Positions 1 to 11,690 are shown, numbered from the stretch's first letter. The stretch: DNA of 64,000 nt from Sciurus carolinensis (GCF_902686445.1 NC_062217.1:174347598-174411597), one strand, 5' to 3'. The notes: generated from the sequence alone by a model not told the origin. Translations and numbers: made by a program.

Positions 1-3000
1 CTCCATCAATACCACTCAACTCATGAATACTGATTCTGCAGGCTTGAGCCAAGCCACCATGATGCCTTTCTAGTGAAGCAAACTGCGTGCTGGTGAGGGT
101 ATGGTGGGTGGGGACATTGCTGATGGGGGACAAATGGCCAAGGGCTCTCAGCAGAGGTGACATAGACAGTACAGCAAGAAGGGCACCCCAGTAGCTCTGC
201 TCCTGGGCACGGGGGGCCTAAGAGGACGCGCACAGCACTGCTGGTCATGGTCTTGTGGGCAGTGATGAGCCACGGGGACAGCCTTCACGTCCACAGGCAG
301 CCGTCAGCACGCAGGGCCATCTACAGCACAGACTGCGGTAGCAGTGAGATGATTGAGCGTCGAGGATGCGTCTCCAGAGGCACTGACAGCCGGACCTGGC
401 AGCAGTGCTGAACATGAGACCGCCATGGAAAGAAACGTCATCTGTGTGCAGTTAAAAACCCACAGACTGCTGTTTGCAGGTTTGAAGTTACATGTAGTTA
501 AGATATTAAAACCAAACACAAGAAATAAACTCAAAACTCATTGAAAAGACAAGGAGGGAATGCTCAGGGAGGCTTCAGAGGCCGAGATACTTGTGTCTCA
601 ACTGGCTTTTCTAGGCAGCAGGGACTCACAGACACGCCTGTGTGCACACGATGGAAGTCAGTGTGCAGGACTCTAGGGAGGCCAGCCTCCGGCTGAGCTG
701 GCAGCTGAGCTGGGAGGCTGCCAGCAGAGACCCAGCGCCTTTGCAGGAAGGGCGGAGCTGTCCTGAGGTGGGACGGGGGCCCTTCCCTTTGTTATGTCCA
801 GGGAGGAGGCATGCCCCTGGAGGGACAGTTTTCTCCAGGCGAGGTGACCCAAGCTCCGTCTCCTGGTGGCTGCCAGCACGTGGGGACCGTCCTAGTCTGC
901 GCAGGCTGCTGTGGTGAAGTTCCAGAGGCTGCGTGGCTCATGGACAGCAGACGTCACTGCTCACCCTCTGGGGGCTGGGAAGTGCGAGGTGCCTTGGACC
1001 GCTGCCCACAGTGGCCCAGTTCCCGCAGGGGGCGCCCTGTGAGCTGTCCTTCAGGACTGTCCCGGGTCCCCAGGGCATTGCTGTCCCTCAGGATGTGTCC
1101 CCTCACGTTCTGATGGTCAGGGTGGGGAAGGGTGACCCCGCTGGAGGGAGGTCATTGAAGGGCCTCCCCTACGGGACCATTTGCTTGCCTCTCCCACAGA
1201 GCACAGAGGACATCCCTGGAAAAGCAGCAGGTGTCAATCCTGCACAGCAGGGCCCTGTGGGCTATGCACACGGGCTCGGAGATGGCTCAGTCAAATCCTG
1301 TGATGTCCAGCGAGAGCAAGTCGTCAGGGAGCACAGAGGGAGAAAAGAGAGCTGCCGCTGACCTCCCAGCCCCCAGGCTGCAGGACAGGTGTCTTCCGGT
1401 GCTTGGGGCATGTTCCATGATGTGCAGATGGCCAGCCCACGGTTATCCCCGAGTCTCTCCACACCCTGCAGACGAGCAGCCGTGGTCAGCAGGCCACTGA
1501 CCTGGGGCCAAGTCTGGCAGGGCCTTGGCTGTAGGGGCCACAGTATGGCTTAGCAATGAGGGGTCCCACAGCCGGTCCCCACACCCCTGACAGCACCCTT
1601 GGCACCAGCTGGTGGCCACGAGAGCCGTGTGGCCCTCTCCTGGGGGCTAGGGTGAGGCTGCAGGTGGCTCTTGCTGGAGAGACCCTAGTGAGGGAGCCCA
1701 GCAGAGCCCCACATTTACCAGGCTGTGCTTTGAAGTGGGGGATAAGGAGTGAGTGGCAGGCACGTCCAGGCTCGCAGAAGAGGTCATGGGGTTCCTTGGG
1801 GACTGGGCCCTGGGCTCGCCCTGCTCCGGGAACAGCCCTGGCCTGGAGTTCTTGGCAGGTCCACGTGCTTATCCGCCCCTCACTCAGCACTGGCCGAGGG
1901 CCAGCACTGGAGTCCCAGGGCACATGTGGGGCAGCTGCAGCCTGAGCAGCCACCATGGTTCCCTGTCAGGGCAGTGGCCTGGGACCACACGGAGTGCTCT
2001 TCCTCAAGTCGCAGCGCCTTCGAATGCGCTTGCTGCCCGCGCCCGCTTTCTGCGCATCCGCTGCGTCCCGGCTGAGATGTGCCCCAGGCAATGCCTCACC
2101 CTCTGGGTGCGGGGGACACTCAGTCCTGCCAGAGGAACGGGGAGCCATTCCTACCGGCACCTGAGTGTCTTCCTCGCGTGGCTGGCTGCCTGTTGCCTGA
2201 TGACTGTCACTGCAGTGGGCTCAGGACTCTGTTTGCAAATTTGTTTTGGTGGGAGATGTGCCTTTTGCAGGTAGTGAAGATACTGGACAACCTTGGCAGA
2301 GGGATAACTCTTTTTGGTCTTAACTTTGGCGTGATTCTGGGCAGGGGAGCACAGATTTGGAGAAGGCTTCCCCAAAGCTTCAGGCTCTGGCTGCCACCCC
2401 AGCTCCTGAGCGCCTGGGGGTTTCCTCCCTGGGGAGATTTCTCACATGTAACAAGGGAATGACAGTCACGCCCGTGAATCCTGAGCTGCTCTGGAGCAGG
2501 GAACCTCGGCATTCAGCCCTTTTTAACTTGGATGCCACTTTCCTTTTGGAAACAAGAACCTGTTGCCGGGCGAGGCCTCGGGAACCCTAAGTTCATCTGG
2601 GTTGAATCCTGAGGGAGGTGTGAACCACGTCCTCCCGGCCGCGTCCTCCGAGGACACGCACTGGCAGATCCTCTGGGAACTCAACACCATGCGGAAGAGG
2701 CTTGCTGTTAGCAATTTTGCACTTTTGCCGTGATTTAGGCCTGAACACTTAGCAGACCAGCAGGCAAGACAGTCCTACAGGCATGAAGGGACGGCTGCAT
2801 TATGACTTCCCTGTCATCAGCCAGCAGCTCGGGCACTGCCCTGGGCCTGCGCTTTCCTCAGGCTGCTCCTGCCGCCGTCGCTCCTCTCCTCCCACCGCCT
2901 CTCCGGGAGCCACCAGCCCAGCCTCTCTGGGACCACCTCTCCCAACCACTTGGTGGTCGCTGGAGAAAGAAGGGCCCTGCACCTGGTGGAGCCTGGTCTC

Positions 3001-4690
3001 GTGCAGACCAGTGGCCAAGGTCTGGGACCCTGGGACGCTCACACCCTCTTGGGTGGTCCTGTGACCAGCCGTTGACACCTGGACGCCCCACGGCACACTC
3101 TGCCATCGGTTCCGTGCTGAGGGAAAGGTGGTGGATTTCCTGAGAAAGAGCAGCACATCGTACTGCAGAAAATATTAGAAACACAGAGGCTGGAAGAGCA
3201 GTGGAGCTCACAAGGTGCCCACTGGGGTGAGAACGGCAGGCCCTGGGGGCTCCCTTCCTCCTTCCCGGGTGCGCTTCTAGAGAATGCCATTCTGAACTTG
3301 GTGCATTGTCATGCTCACCAGAGCCCCAGCATTGCCTGTTTTATGGAGCCGCAGGCTCTCCTAGGGCTGTTCTGGCTTGTCCAGGGCACTTGGTGGAGAA
3401 GGAGTGATTTCATGTGTCTCCTGTCTTGTCTGCTGCCCCCAGGGGCTGGCGGAGGGAGGCCTGGAGACACAGGAAGCGAGCACCTGGGGTCCGGAGCCTT
3501 GGTGGGAGTCCCAGCTCCCCACCTGTGGACGTGTGGCCTTAGGAAGTCACCATTGCCAGTTCCCAGCTCAGCGAGGTGCAGATGTCTGTGGGGAGGCCCT
3601 GTTGGAGGCCCTGGGCTGGACAGCGAGGAGCACAGCTGTCACACCACAAGCCCAGCGTGTAGCTGCCGTCACTCTGTTGTGGTGGTTGCATCCTTGTGAA
3701 GTGACCGTTACCTCAGGGGTGAGGCCCAGAGCCAGAGGACGGACCTGCCCCGTGCCTCTGAGGCTGGCTAGGGCTCTCATTTGCTTTCCAAGGACCAGGC
3801 CAGGCTGCCCCTCCAGGAGCCTCCACCCTTTGCCCTTCCTCTTTTAAGTTGAAGCAGAGAAAACGGCGAAGCTGGCGTGAGAAGCTGTCTTGTCTGCTCT
3901 GCTCCCTTCTCCTCAGGGCCCTTCTCTGTCTCTTGCCTTCTCTCCCGTCCCTACCCCAATGTGGGCGGGGATCGGGAGGAAGAGGGTCACCTCTGACTAC
4001 CGCAGTGTTCCGCTGGCTGGACCTGGCTGTGCCTGGCCTGGGGGCTTGCTCTGTCTGGGACCCTCTCATTCCTAGATAAGTGTTGGCTGTGTGGTGGGCC
4101 TGCCAGGGTCTGCTGGCCTGGGTGCAGGTGCCACCCCATCCTCTCTCACCTGCTGCCCCAGCCGGGGCCTCCTGTCCCCTCTGACGAAGGCTGAGTCCGA
4201 CCACGCCGGTGGAGACAGGGTTTCGGGTCCGTTTCTCTTCCGAGGCTCACAGTGGAAAGACGCCTCGCTCTGGAAAGCAAACCGAGCAGAACGCCATTCC
4301 CCGCCTCGCCCCAGGAGCACCCGACCGCGCCTGTTTCCAGTGTTTCCTCGCCAGGGCTGCTCTCCTCACCCTGTAGAAGCTGCTTCTGTGTCAGCGCCCC
4401 CTGAGGATGCGCCAACAGATTGTGGCTAATTTGGGGTTAGTATGACATTTTTGATCTTGGTATTTTTACAACATGTTTTAGAATTACACAGGGCTGGTCT
4501 TCTCATTTAATCTTATTTTGTCATTAATGTCTGTTTTCCCTCCAGCCACTAGATTAACTTAATGGTTAAAGAAAAGTCTTGTGGGATTCTGCCTGAACTT
4601 GGTGTTGATTGCTTTGACTTGAGGCAGCACCTGAAAGTCATAAGAGACCTTGAGGAAGACACGAAGCCTGGGCCGGAATCCAGAAGGCAC
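1..4690. other. GC-rich unassigned sequence, no supported gene
   Basis: Mostly GC-rich, non-repetitive DNA. Open frames reach at most about 170 codons, overlap on both strands, are rich in Pro, Gly, Ser and Arg, and carry no domain I recognise. I see no exon chain, RNA gene or mobile element I can defend here. A short stretch near 3505-3570 faintly resembles an antisense MIR, but too weakly to annotate. The final part (about 4430-4560) is AT-rich and unassigned. Confidence 0.5.
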
Positions 4691-5682
4691 CAGGGTGTGA
4701 GCGGGGCTCCTGGGTGTGAGCGGGCTCCTGGGTGTGAGTGGGGTTCCTGGGAGGGAGTGGGGAACTGGGTGTGAACTGGGCTCCTGGGTGTGAGCAGGGC
4801 ACTTGGTTGTGAGCGGGACTCCTGGGTGTGAGTGGGGCACCTGGGTGTGAGTGGGGCACCTGGGTGTGAGCGGGACTCCTGGGTGTGAGCAGGGCTCCTG
4901 GGTGTGAGTGGGCTCCTGGGTGTGAGTGGGCTCCTGGGTGTGAATGGGCACCTGGGTGTGAGTGGGCTCCTGGGTGTGAGTGGGCTCCTGGGTGTGAGCG
5001 GGACTCCTGGGTGTGAGCAGGGCTCCTGGGTGTGAGTGGGCACCTGGGTGTGAGCGGGCTCCTGGGTGTGAGTGGGCTCCTGGGTGTGAATGGGCACCTG
5101 GGTGTGAGTGGGCTCCTGGGTGTGAGTGGGCTCCTGGGTGTGAGCGGGACTCCTGGGTGTGAGCAGGGCTCCTGGGTGTGAATGGGCACCTGGGTGTGAG
5201 CGGGCTCCTGGTGTGAGTGGGCACCTGGGTGTGAATGGGCACCTGGGTGTGAGCGGGGTTCCTGGGTGTGAGCGGGGCTCCTGGGTGTGAATGGGCACCT
5301 GGGTGTGAATGGGCACCTGGGTGTGAGCGGGACTCCTGGGTGTGAGCGGGCTCCTGGGTGTGAATGGGCACCTGGGTGTGAGCGGGACTCCTGGGTGTGA
5401 GCGGGGCTCCTGGGTGTGAGCGGGCACCTGGGTGTGAGCGGGACTCCTGGGTGTGAGCGGGGCTCCTGGGTGTGAATGGGCACCTGGGTGTGAGCGGGAC
5501 TCCTGGGTGTGAGCGGGGCTCCTGGGTGTGAATGGGCACCTGGGTGTGAGTGGGCACCTGGGTGTGAATGGGCTCCTGGGTGTGAGCGGGCTCCTGGGTG
5601 TGAATGGGCACCTGGGTGGGAGCGGGACTCCTGGGTGTGAGCCGGGCTCCTGGGTGTGAGCGGGCTCCTGCGTGTGAGCGTG
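4691..5682. repeat. 18/19-bp G-rich minisatellite, over 50 copies
   Basis: The array is built from units such as CTCCTGGGTGTGAGCGGG and variants in which CTCCT becomes CACCT, GAGC becomes GAGT or GAAT, and one G is gained or lost. About 990 bp gives a little over 50 copies. The unit has no stop codon on the minus strand, so long frames (281, 380 and 392 codons) stay open there in all three phases, giving HTQEPA/HTQVPI-type hexapeptides. 19-bp units shift the phase. These frames are by-products of the repeat, not genes. GGG triplets alternate with 5- and 7-base loops along the plus strand. Confidence 0.95.
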
Positions 5683-6379
5683 CACCCTCACATTTGCGTG
5701 GAGATGCGTGGCTTATGCTCATTGTCGTCATAAACACTATGTGTTTCTGTCTTCTCTGAGGAATCTGTCACCAGCACAAGATGGCAAAGACATTTTTCTA
5801 GGTTTCCTTCTGGAAGTGTCGTATTTACCCTCCTCTTTTGCAGGCCTGAGCAGCCCCCAGACACTCTTTGTGTCTCACTTCCCTTCACATGAGCACCCGA
5901 CGCCCGGCAGCCCCCACAGACACAGGTTCCTTCTCCACTGAGCTGTGGTGGCGCCTTTGTCAAGACCAATGGAAAACATGCAGGCAGGTCCACCTCTGGA
6001 CTCTGCTGCACAGGCCTCTGTCCATCCTTGTTCCAACCCCAGTGTCCTGGCAAGTCCTGAGGGCATGGTGTCAGTGTGGTGACCCGGGTGGCTCCCACCA
6101 CCAGGTGCAGGGGTGCGCCCCTCCTGGCTCAGGTGGCAGCTGCAGGCTTGCGTGCCAGCTGCCCTGCGCAGGCTGCGCCCTGCCGGGTTCTCCTCCTCCG
6201 CAGGCTCGTGTCCGCTTTACGGTCTGACTTCTAACCCCAGGTATCAGACTTGCTGCTGCAACGCTGTATCAGTGATGCCCTCACTGCCATTGAGCATCCG
6301 CCGTTTTACCACCTGGCATTTTACTCCTGGTATTTGTCAACAGGACCAGCCTTTTCTCTGTGTGTGCAGCGTTTTCAAC
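5683..6379. other. Unassigned spacer between minisatellite and LINE-1
   Basis: Mixed-composition sequence with short overlapping open frames only. I recognise no gene, RNA or repeat until the antisense LINE-1 similarity begins near 6380. Confidence 0.4.
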
Positions 6380-6822
6380 TGAACACACCTTTTCAAAGAA
6401 CCAACTTCCCTTCATTTTTTCCATTTTTGATTTCATTGATTTTCACTCCTGTCTCTGTTTCTTCTCTTTCTCTTTCTCTTTAGGTTTAATAACTCTTTGT
6501 ACATGCCTACCTGAGGCAGAAAGTTAGGTTATTAAATTTTAATCTTTCCTTGTTTTCTGATACTGACATTTAAAGTTCTGAACATTCTTCTCAGCAGTTC
6601 CTCAGCTGCCTTCTCAAATTTTGATACGTTGCCTTTTGAACTTTCATTTAGTTCAAAATTTTCCTTCTCAATTGATTTGTAACTTCTTCTTTTTTTTGTG
6701 CACTATTTTTGTTTAATGGAGATGTTGGGACATAAAGATGTTTCATTGCTACAAACGTCCAGCCTGGTTCTGCTGTGGTCAGTGTTTTCCAGGGGATTTC
6801 AAAAGTTTGAAGTGCATAGAGA
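6380..6822 (-). mobile_element. LINE-1 (old L1M type) fragment, antisense, ORF2 linker region
   Basis: Read left to right, the sequence follows the antisense of the LINE-1 region between endonuclease and reverse transcriptase: a TTTTCAAAGAACCA block, then TGATTTCATTGATTTT, a TTAGGTTATT motif, and TTTTGATACGTTG followed by TTTAGTTCAAAATTTT. Their order and spacing match old mammalian L1. It has many substitutions and indels and no usable frame. It continues beyond the SINE inserted at 6823. Confidence 0.7.
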
Positions 6823-6935
6823 CTTTTTTGGTACTGGGGATTGAACCCCCCAGGGTGCTTAATCACTGAGTCACATCCCCACCCTCTATTTTTTCTTTAG
6901 AGAGGGCCTTGCAGAGTGGCTGAGGCTGGCCGGGG
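6823..6935 (-). mobile_element. B1-ID dimer SINE (sciurid type), truncated
   Basis: The antisense ID/tRNA head GGTACTGGGGATTGAACC is followed by GTGCTTAATCACTGAGTCAC and ATCCCCACCC, then an A/T-rich linker (TATTTTTTCTTTAGAGA) and the start of a 7SL/B1 part (GCTGAGGCTGGC). This head-linker-B1 order is typical of squirrel SINEs. The distal B1 portion is missing. It sits inside the older antisense LINE-1, so it inserted later. Confidence 0.75.
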
Positions 6936-7520
6936 TCATAGCATGCAGCACTGTGTGGGCGCTGAAGACGTGCTTTGCTTTGCTGTCGTCCCACCTGCAC
7001 AACACAGGGGAAGCTGTTCTGTGCTCACTGGGGTAGCTACGGGCTCATGCTTGTCAGTACTGCGTCAAACCCTCTATATCCGTGCCCAATCTTTAGTGGA
7101 GGCCTCCATTTCGATTGTGAATTCCTTTCTCCCCGTGGTTCTCTCGGACTTGGACAAGTGCGTCTTGACGTGGTACTGTCACTGAACCCTTCTGGTCTGT
7201 GGGCTCTGTCCCTTGAGCAGCACCTTGTGTCACTGATAACACCACGTCCACAAGTCCATCAACAGCAGCTGCAGCTTCTTGTGCTTCCTGGTGACGTGCT
7301 GTGTCTTCTCCTGGGCTTTTACTTCCAATCTCTCTGTGTCTTTGCATTTAAAGCACAACTGACATTCAGTTCATTTACGTTCCCTGAGTGATTGACAGTT
7401 CTATTTGGTCTGCCACCGAGTTGCTTTTCCATGTGTCATTTATTCATCTCCTCTTTTTGAAACACTTGGCCATATTTTGTGTTAATGAAGAACTTTAGAA
7501 TTTTCCATTCAGGTTCTTCT
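6936..7520 (-). mobile_element. LINE-1 fragment, antisense, continuing past the SINE
   Basis: The blocks CTCTGTGTCTTTGCATTTAAAG and TTCAGTTCATTTACGTT, and the AT-rich stretch after them, match the order seen in antisense old L1 upstream of the segment at 6380-6822. Similarity is patchy and divergence is high. No open frame is preserved. Confidence 0.5.
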
Positions 7521-8379
7521 GTTGTTTCCCTAGCTGTATCCTGTTGCCTGCCCGCAGGTGGCAAGCTCTTAGATCAGAACACGCCTCCCTTCACCCACCT
7601 GCAGTTGGCACTGGGCCACTGAGGGCAAGTGTGAAGACCTCACAAATCCACGGGAGTCTCCTGCAGCTTCATCGCTGCTGTCCTGTGGGATGGCCGGACA
7701 CATGGTGACCCCTTCCAACCTGGCCATTTCTGCTCAGTCACATGTCTTCAGAGAAAAGAAGAGGAAAACAGCCTTTTCCCTTCCCACATCGCTGCCGTTT
7801 CTGGGGCCCTAGGCTCCTTCCCCCACAGTCCCTGTGCATGTCCCTGGGGCCCAGCTCTCTCGGTGATCCTCTGTCTAACGGTATCTCATGCTGCCTGCAC
7901 TGGAGAAGCAGCGCTTTGCCAGTGACGTGGCACGTGGGTGGACACCTGCTCTTCTACCAGCACCTTATCTTCTGAACTTCTAGCCTGGAGGCTCCAGTGA
8001 AGCTGCTCTTACCTGCCATTGCTCCCTGGGAGTGACCGGCCATTTCCTCTCTGGCGTCATGTTTCTCTGGCACCTTCCTGGTGGAGGCTTGTGCTTAGGT
8101 TGCTGGAGCTTGTTGACTTTGGGATCTGTAGTTTAAATTTTCCACCAACTTCAGGACATTCCTGTAATGTTTCTTCCTGGCTTTTTTCCTGCCCTCTTCC
8201 TCCCTTCGTCACGAGACTGTGGTGCTGTGTGCTAAGGATGCTCGACGAGTCTCTGAGTGACTCTTCTTCCTGCCATTCTTCGGGCTTAGGAATTTCTTCT
8301 CATCTACTAACAAGTGAACTGCTCTTTTCTTCAGAACATCACCAACCAAAGTGCTGCTGAGTCCTTACACTGAATTTCT
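7521..8379. other. Unassigned, possibly decayed LINE-1
   Basis: This lies between two antisense LINE-1 blocks and may belong to the same old insertion, but I cannot align it by eye. Only short open frames are present. Confidence 0.3.
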
Positions 8380-8740
8380 AAAATTATAGTTATCACAGTT
8401 TTCCATTCTAGAATTTCCATTTTTATAGTTATAATTTTTCAGTTGAGATTTCCTACGCTTTCAGTTATTCAAGCCACTTATCCTTTTATTCTTTAATTCT
8501 ATTTACAAGAGTTCCTTTGAAATCCTTGTTTATTAAATCCAACATCTAGGTCACTTTTACTGACTTTGTTTTTCCCTGTGTCTACAGTATACTTTTCTTT
8601 TTATTTGCATGTCTAAAACTTGGGTTTTAAAATTAGATAGATGGTTTGCACAGAGATCTGGAGTCTGCTGTGTCCTCAGCATTTATTTTTGTTCTAACTT
8701 GCAGTTAACTTGCTTAGCCTCAAATTATGAGCTTGGTTTT
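8380..8740 (-). mobile_element. LINE-1 (L1M type) 5'-side fragment, antisense
   Basis: The stretch contains TCTAGAATTTCCATTTTTAT, then AAATCCTTGTTTATTAAATC, CCAACATCTAGGTCA, TGGAGTCTGCTGTGT, and TTTTTGTTCTAACTTGCAGT followed by TAACTTG. This order is the antisense signature of the 5' side of old mammalian LINE-1. It fits as the far end of the element that starts at 6380. Confidence 0.6.
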
Positions 8741-9498
8741 TTAATGTCATGCAGCTGCTGAAAGCTCTGCTGTTTGGGGTATTCCCGCTTCTGTTATGTA
8801 GTCTGCTTTTGTAAATTATGCTTGCTAATATTTATATTTCATTGCAATCCTTTAAAACCAATCTGTCATAGCTCTTTATGTATTTGGTACTTAACCTGTG
8901 ACTGAGTAATTTATCAATCCATCAAGGATCCAGGCTGAGATTATGTTCAGACTTGGGGCTCAGCTTCTCTGAGGTTCCCTTTCTCCCGGGATTTGCCCAA
9001 CTTCCTGCAGCTCTGGCCGTCTGAGGCTCTGTCTTCTGGCAAGTCAGGCCCTTGAGGGCTTAACTTTCTGCCACCTGAGCTTGTGTTTGGGGAGTGGGCT
9101 CCCTTAGCAGAGGAGCAGGAACCAGGTCTCACCTGTGCAGCGCTACTTTCCCAAAAGAGCCCCTCCCGACAAGTGACTGACTCCCGACAAGTGCTTAGAT
9201 TTCCAAGCCAGCGATCTGGGTGCAGTTCATGTTGAATGCTTTAGTCTCACTCCTTCTGCTGGACCCTGGCTCCCAGAACATTCCCTTGCCAGTCCCACTT
9301 GACGCACACAGTCCTGACTTCTGGTCCCAGCCCTGGCAGGAGGAAAGGGGCAGTTCTGCCACCAGGTGCCACCAGGTGCCATTCTCATTCCTTTCAGTTG
9401 CATTTAAAGACTAGTATGGACTCTCCCCTCCTCTTTGTCCGTGGTCACAGATTCCTAAATGTCTTTGAGTAGCTCCTTTTAAGATTTTATGTAGGTTT
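8741..9498. other. Unassigned spacer before the endogenous retrovirus
   Basis: AT-rich to about 8940, then mixed composition. A CCACCAGGTG element occurs twice in tandem near 9360-9380. No gene or mobile element is recognised. Confidence 0.4.
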
Positions 9499-9570
9499 TA
9501 TTGGCATCAGCTCTGCTACTTTGCTGCCAATATTCTGTTCCTCCCCTACCATTTTACAACCTAGATCGCT

Positions 9571-9653
9571 AGCCCACGAACTTCCTAGTCAAGTCATTGG
9601 TCCAGATTGTTAGCCCGCGAACCTCCTTGCCAGCCATTGGTTCAGTTGCTATT
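9571..9653 (+). promoter_or_regulatory. U3 tandem repeats with inverted CCAAT boxes (5' LTR)
   Basis: Two ~41-bp direct units, each of the pattern AGCCC-GCGAAC-TCC-TT-CCAG-CATTGG, lie upstream of the CCACTACTTAAGAA block. Each carries ATTGG, an inverted CCAAT box (9596-9600, 9636-9640). Direct repeats with CCAAT boxes are common in retroviral U3 enhancers; activity here is inferred. Confidence 0.55.
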
Positions 9654-9707
9654 AGCCTGTGAAATTCCACTACTTAAGAATAGCTCCCCTGCCATTCTCT
9701 CTCTCTC

Positions 9708-9743
<36 letters not shown>

Positions 9744-9771
9744 CCTGCGGGCAGACACTGCCTGTCCATTT

Positions 9772-9777
9772 AATAAA
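9772..9777 (+). terminator. Poly(A) signal AATAAA of the 5' LTR
   Basis: AATAAA follows the CT tract within the LTR, in the expected R region. The equivalent site in the right LTR has decayed to AGTAAA (12350-12355). Confidence 0.6.
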
Positions 9778-9826
9778 ATCTCTTGCATGGGTTCCCGGGT
9801 CTGGAGTGGTTTCTGGGTGCTTTTGT

Positions 9827-9844
9827 TGGTGCCGTGACGCGGAT
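9827..9844 (+). other. Retroviral primer-binding site, tRNA-His type
   Basis: TGGTGCCGTGACGCGGAT differs at one base from the 18-base complement of the histidine tRNA 3' end (TGGTGCCGTGACTCGGAT). It abuts the left LTR, as expected for a minus-strand primer site. This fixes both the LTR border and the orientation. Confidence 0.8.
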
Positions 9845-11690
9845 GGGCTCTTCTACTGCCACTAAGGCGAGTGGAATCCCATCTGTCGCCCTAGATCCAC
9901 CCCAGACGCTGGTCTCACCTTCCATTCGCCCAGATGCTCCACATCCACCCCTGGCTTCAGATTGGTGAGCTTCCCCCCGTTGACTTAAACACTCCTTTGC
10001 TGACCTGAGATGTGACCGTTGTGCGTCCTGCACCCCGAGGCTCTTGGCGGGTGGGGTGAACCCCAGCCACGGCACTTGGAACTACAGCTGGATCCCTATA
10101 CTGATGGCAGGGGAGACGGGGCTGACGGGTCTTCCCTGAGAGGGCTGCCTCTTGCCATATCTACTCCGGTCCTGGGTTCTCTCTAGGGCACTTTTGTCTC
10201 TACAAAAGCCCCGGCACCGGGCACCTAGTTACCCCATAGGCTTTGCCTGGACACTTACCTAGTAGTGGTGACAACTCCCCAGGGAATTTGTCCTTTGCTC
10301 AGGTGATTCCCTGGGGGCCGAGGGACGCCTCACCTCGATTCACCAATTCCTCTCACAATGGGCAGCTCACTCTCAGTCCCCACCCAGACCCCCTGGGGTG
10401 TCTCTTAGTTAATTTAGAGTCCCTCCGCCTCACCCCGGACCTCAAACCAAACGGCACTTTAGAGCCCAACATTTTTAGGGATCTTTTCAATATCTGAGAG
10501 TGCTCAGGGAAATGGAAAGAGATTTCCCTAATTCAAGTTTTCTCTTTCTTGTGCTCTTTGCTCTTCCTGCAAACCGAACTTTTTCTCTTTCTCTCTCTCT
10601 TACCCCCTCTCTCTGCCTTTCTCTTTCTTGCTCTCTCATGCTATAATTAATGGCCATTTTCACTTTTTCTTCCAGGACTCTTGTTTTGTTTTTCTTAAAT
10701 GCTATATTTTTGAGCTCCCAATTTTGATCCTATATACCTAGGTTAATGTTTTTTTGGTCAGTTCTATTTTTATTCAACTCTAGAGTTTTTGAACATCTGT
10801 TACATTGCAATGGAGATTCACCTACAAAAAGCTACAAGGCCTTTACTTTTGTGTTATGTGTATGTCGTGTTGTCTAAATATGTACATGATAACAAAATTG
10901 ACATAATGAGCACTCATAAAATTAAAATTTAAAAAATGGATCCAGCTACCTTTCATTCACGTGACTCAAATGTGTTTGTTAGAGACATCTGATTAATTTA
11001 CAAAGTTAAAATGCTAACTGTTGAATAACATCGAGTACTCTTAACTCCTTAAATTCCAAGGAGTAACCTACTTAAACATTTTTGGTGTTTTCACAGATCG
11101 GTAAATAAAAGGGGTTTAAAATTGCTTTGTGTCATCACTAAAAGCAAGGTTACTAAGAGTTAAGGCCTAACAGGTACAATTCTATATATAAAGGGATACA
11201 AAAGTGTCAACTGTGTTTCAATTAGAGTACTGTACATAAGAAAATATTTCATCTTATTAAAATGGAGCAATTTATCTAAATTCAGAAATTTCATAAGAGT
11301 TGTTTCAGAATGTGAACCAAAAGGGGTCAACATATAGGAAAGAAAAATAAAAGGGTCTAGATACAAAAATATATTTAGTAGAAGGGAGAAGAAAATGTTT
11401 CTGGGTAGGAAAGTCTTCCTGTGATGAAACCTGGGCTGGGATCCACGGTCATTGCCTGCTGGCTCTCCCCTCATGGGGATCCGAGTCGCCCTGACTGTGA
11501 CCCCTCCTCCCTGGCCAATACCCCCCACAGGGTGTTTCTGCCTCTTGCCATTGCCGACCTCCTTGTCCACCACAGAATTCGACTCTGGACAACCTTCCCT
11601 CTACTGGCAGAATGAGACTCTTTGCCCCTAACCAGCAGGAAGAAGCTACAGAAGAAAGACCATCGTCCCGCCCCCGGCATCTGTACAAAC
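9845..11690 (+). pseudogene. Degenerate internal region of the retrovirus, no intact gene
   Basis: The first 650 bp is C-rich leader or gag-like sequence. An 84-codon open frame at 10243-10497 ends in a leucine-rich piece that could be a remnant of a matrix-type gag start, but this is only suggestive. From about 10500 the DNA is pyrimidine-rich (10540-10640) and then AT-rich, with stops in every frame, and resembles non-coding filler or another old insertion. About 11400-11690 is a C-rich segment before the polypurine tract that may be the 3' untranslated or envelope-end region. No pol motif is seen. Confidence 0.55.

Larger units (their letters stand above)
9499..9826 (+). mobile_element. 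5' LTR of the endogenous retrovirus (328 bp)
   Basis: It starts TATTGGCATCAG and ends just before the primer-binding site. It contains a U3 part with two tandem ~41-bp units (9571-9611, 9612-9653), the block CCACTACTTAAGAATAGCTCC, a CT tract at 9695-9745, and an AATAAA signal at 9772-9777. It aligns along its length with the right LTR at 11704-12406. Its last bases are TTTTGT instead of the expected CA. Confidence 0.85.

Noticed and set aside
4549..5737. Long minus-strand frames of 380 and 392 codons
   Set aside because: They lie almost wholly inside the 18/19-bp minisatellite, overlap each other in different phases, and encode only HTQEPA/TPRSPA-type repeats.
10243..10497. 84-codon frame as an intact retroviral gag gene
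   Set aside because: Far too short, no capsid or nucleocapsid motifs; at most a remnant of the first part.
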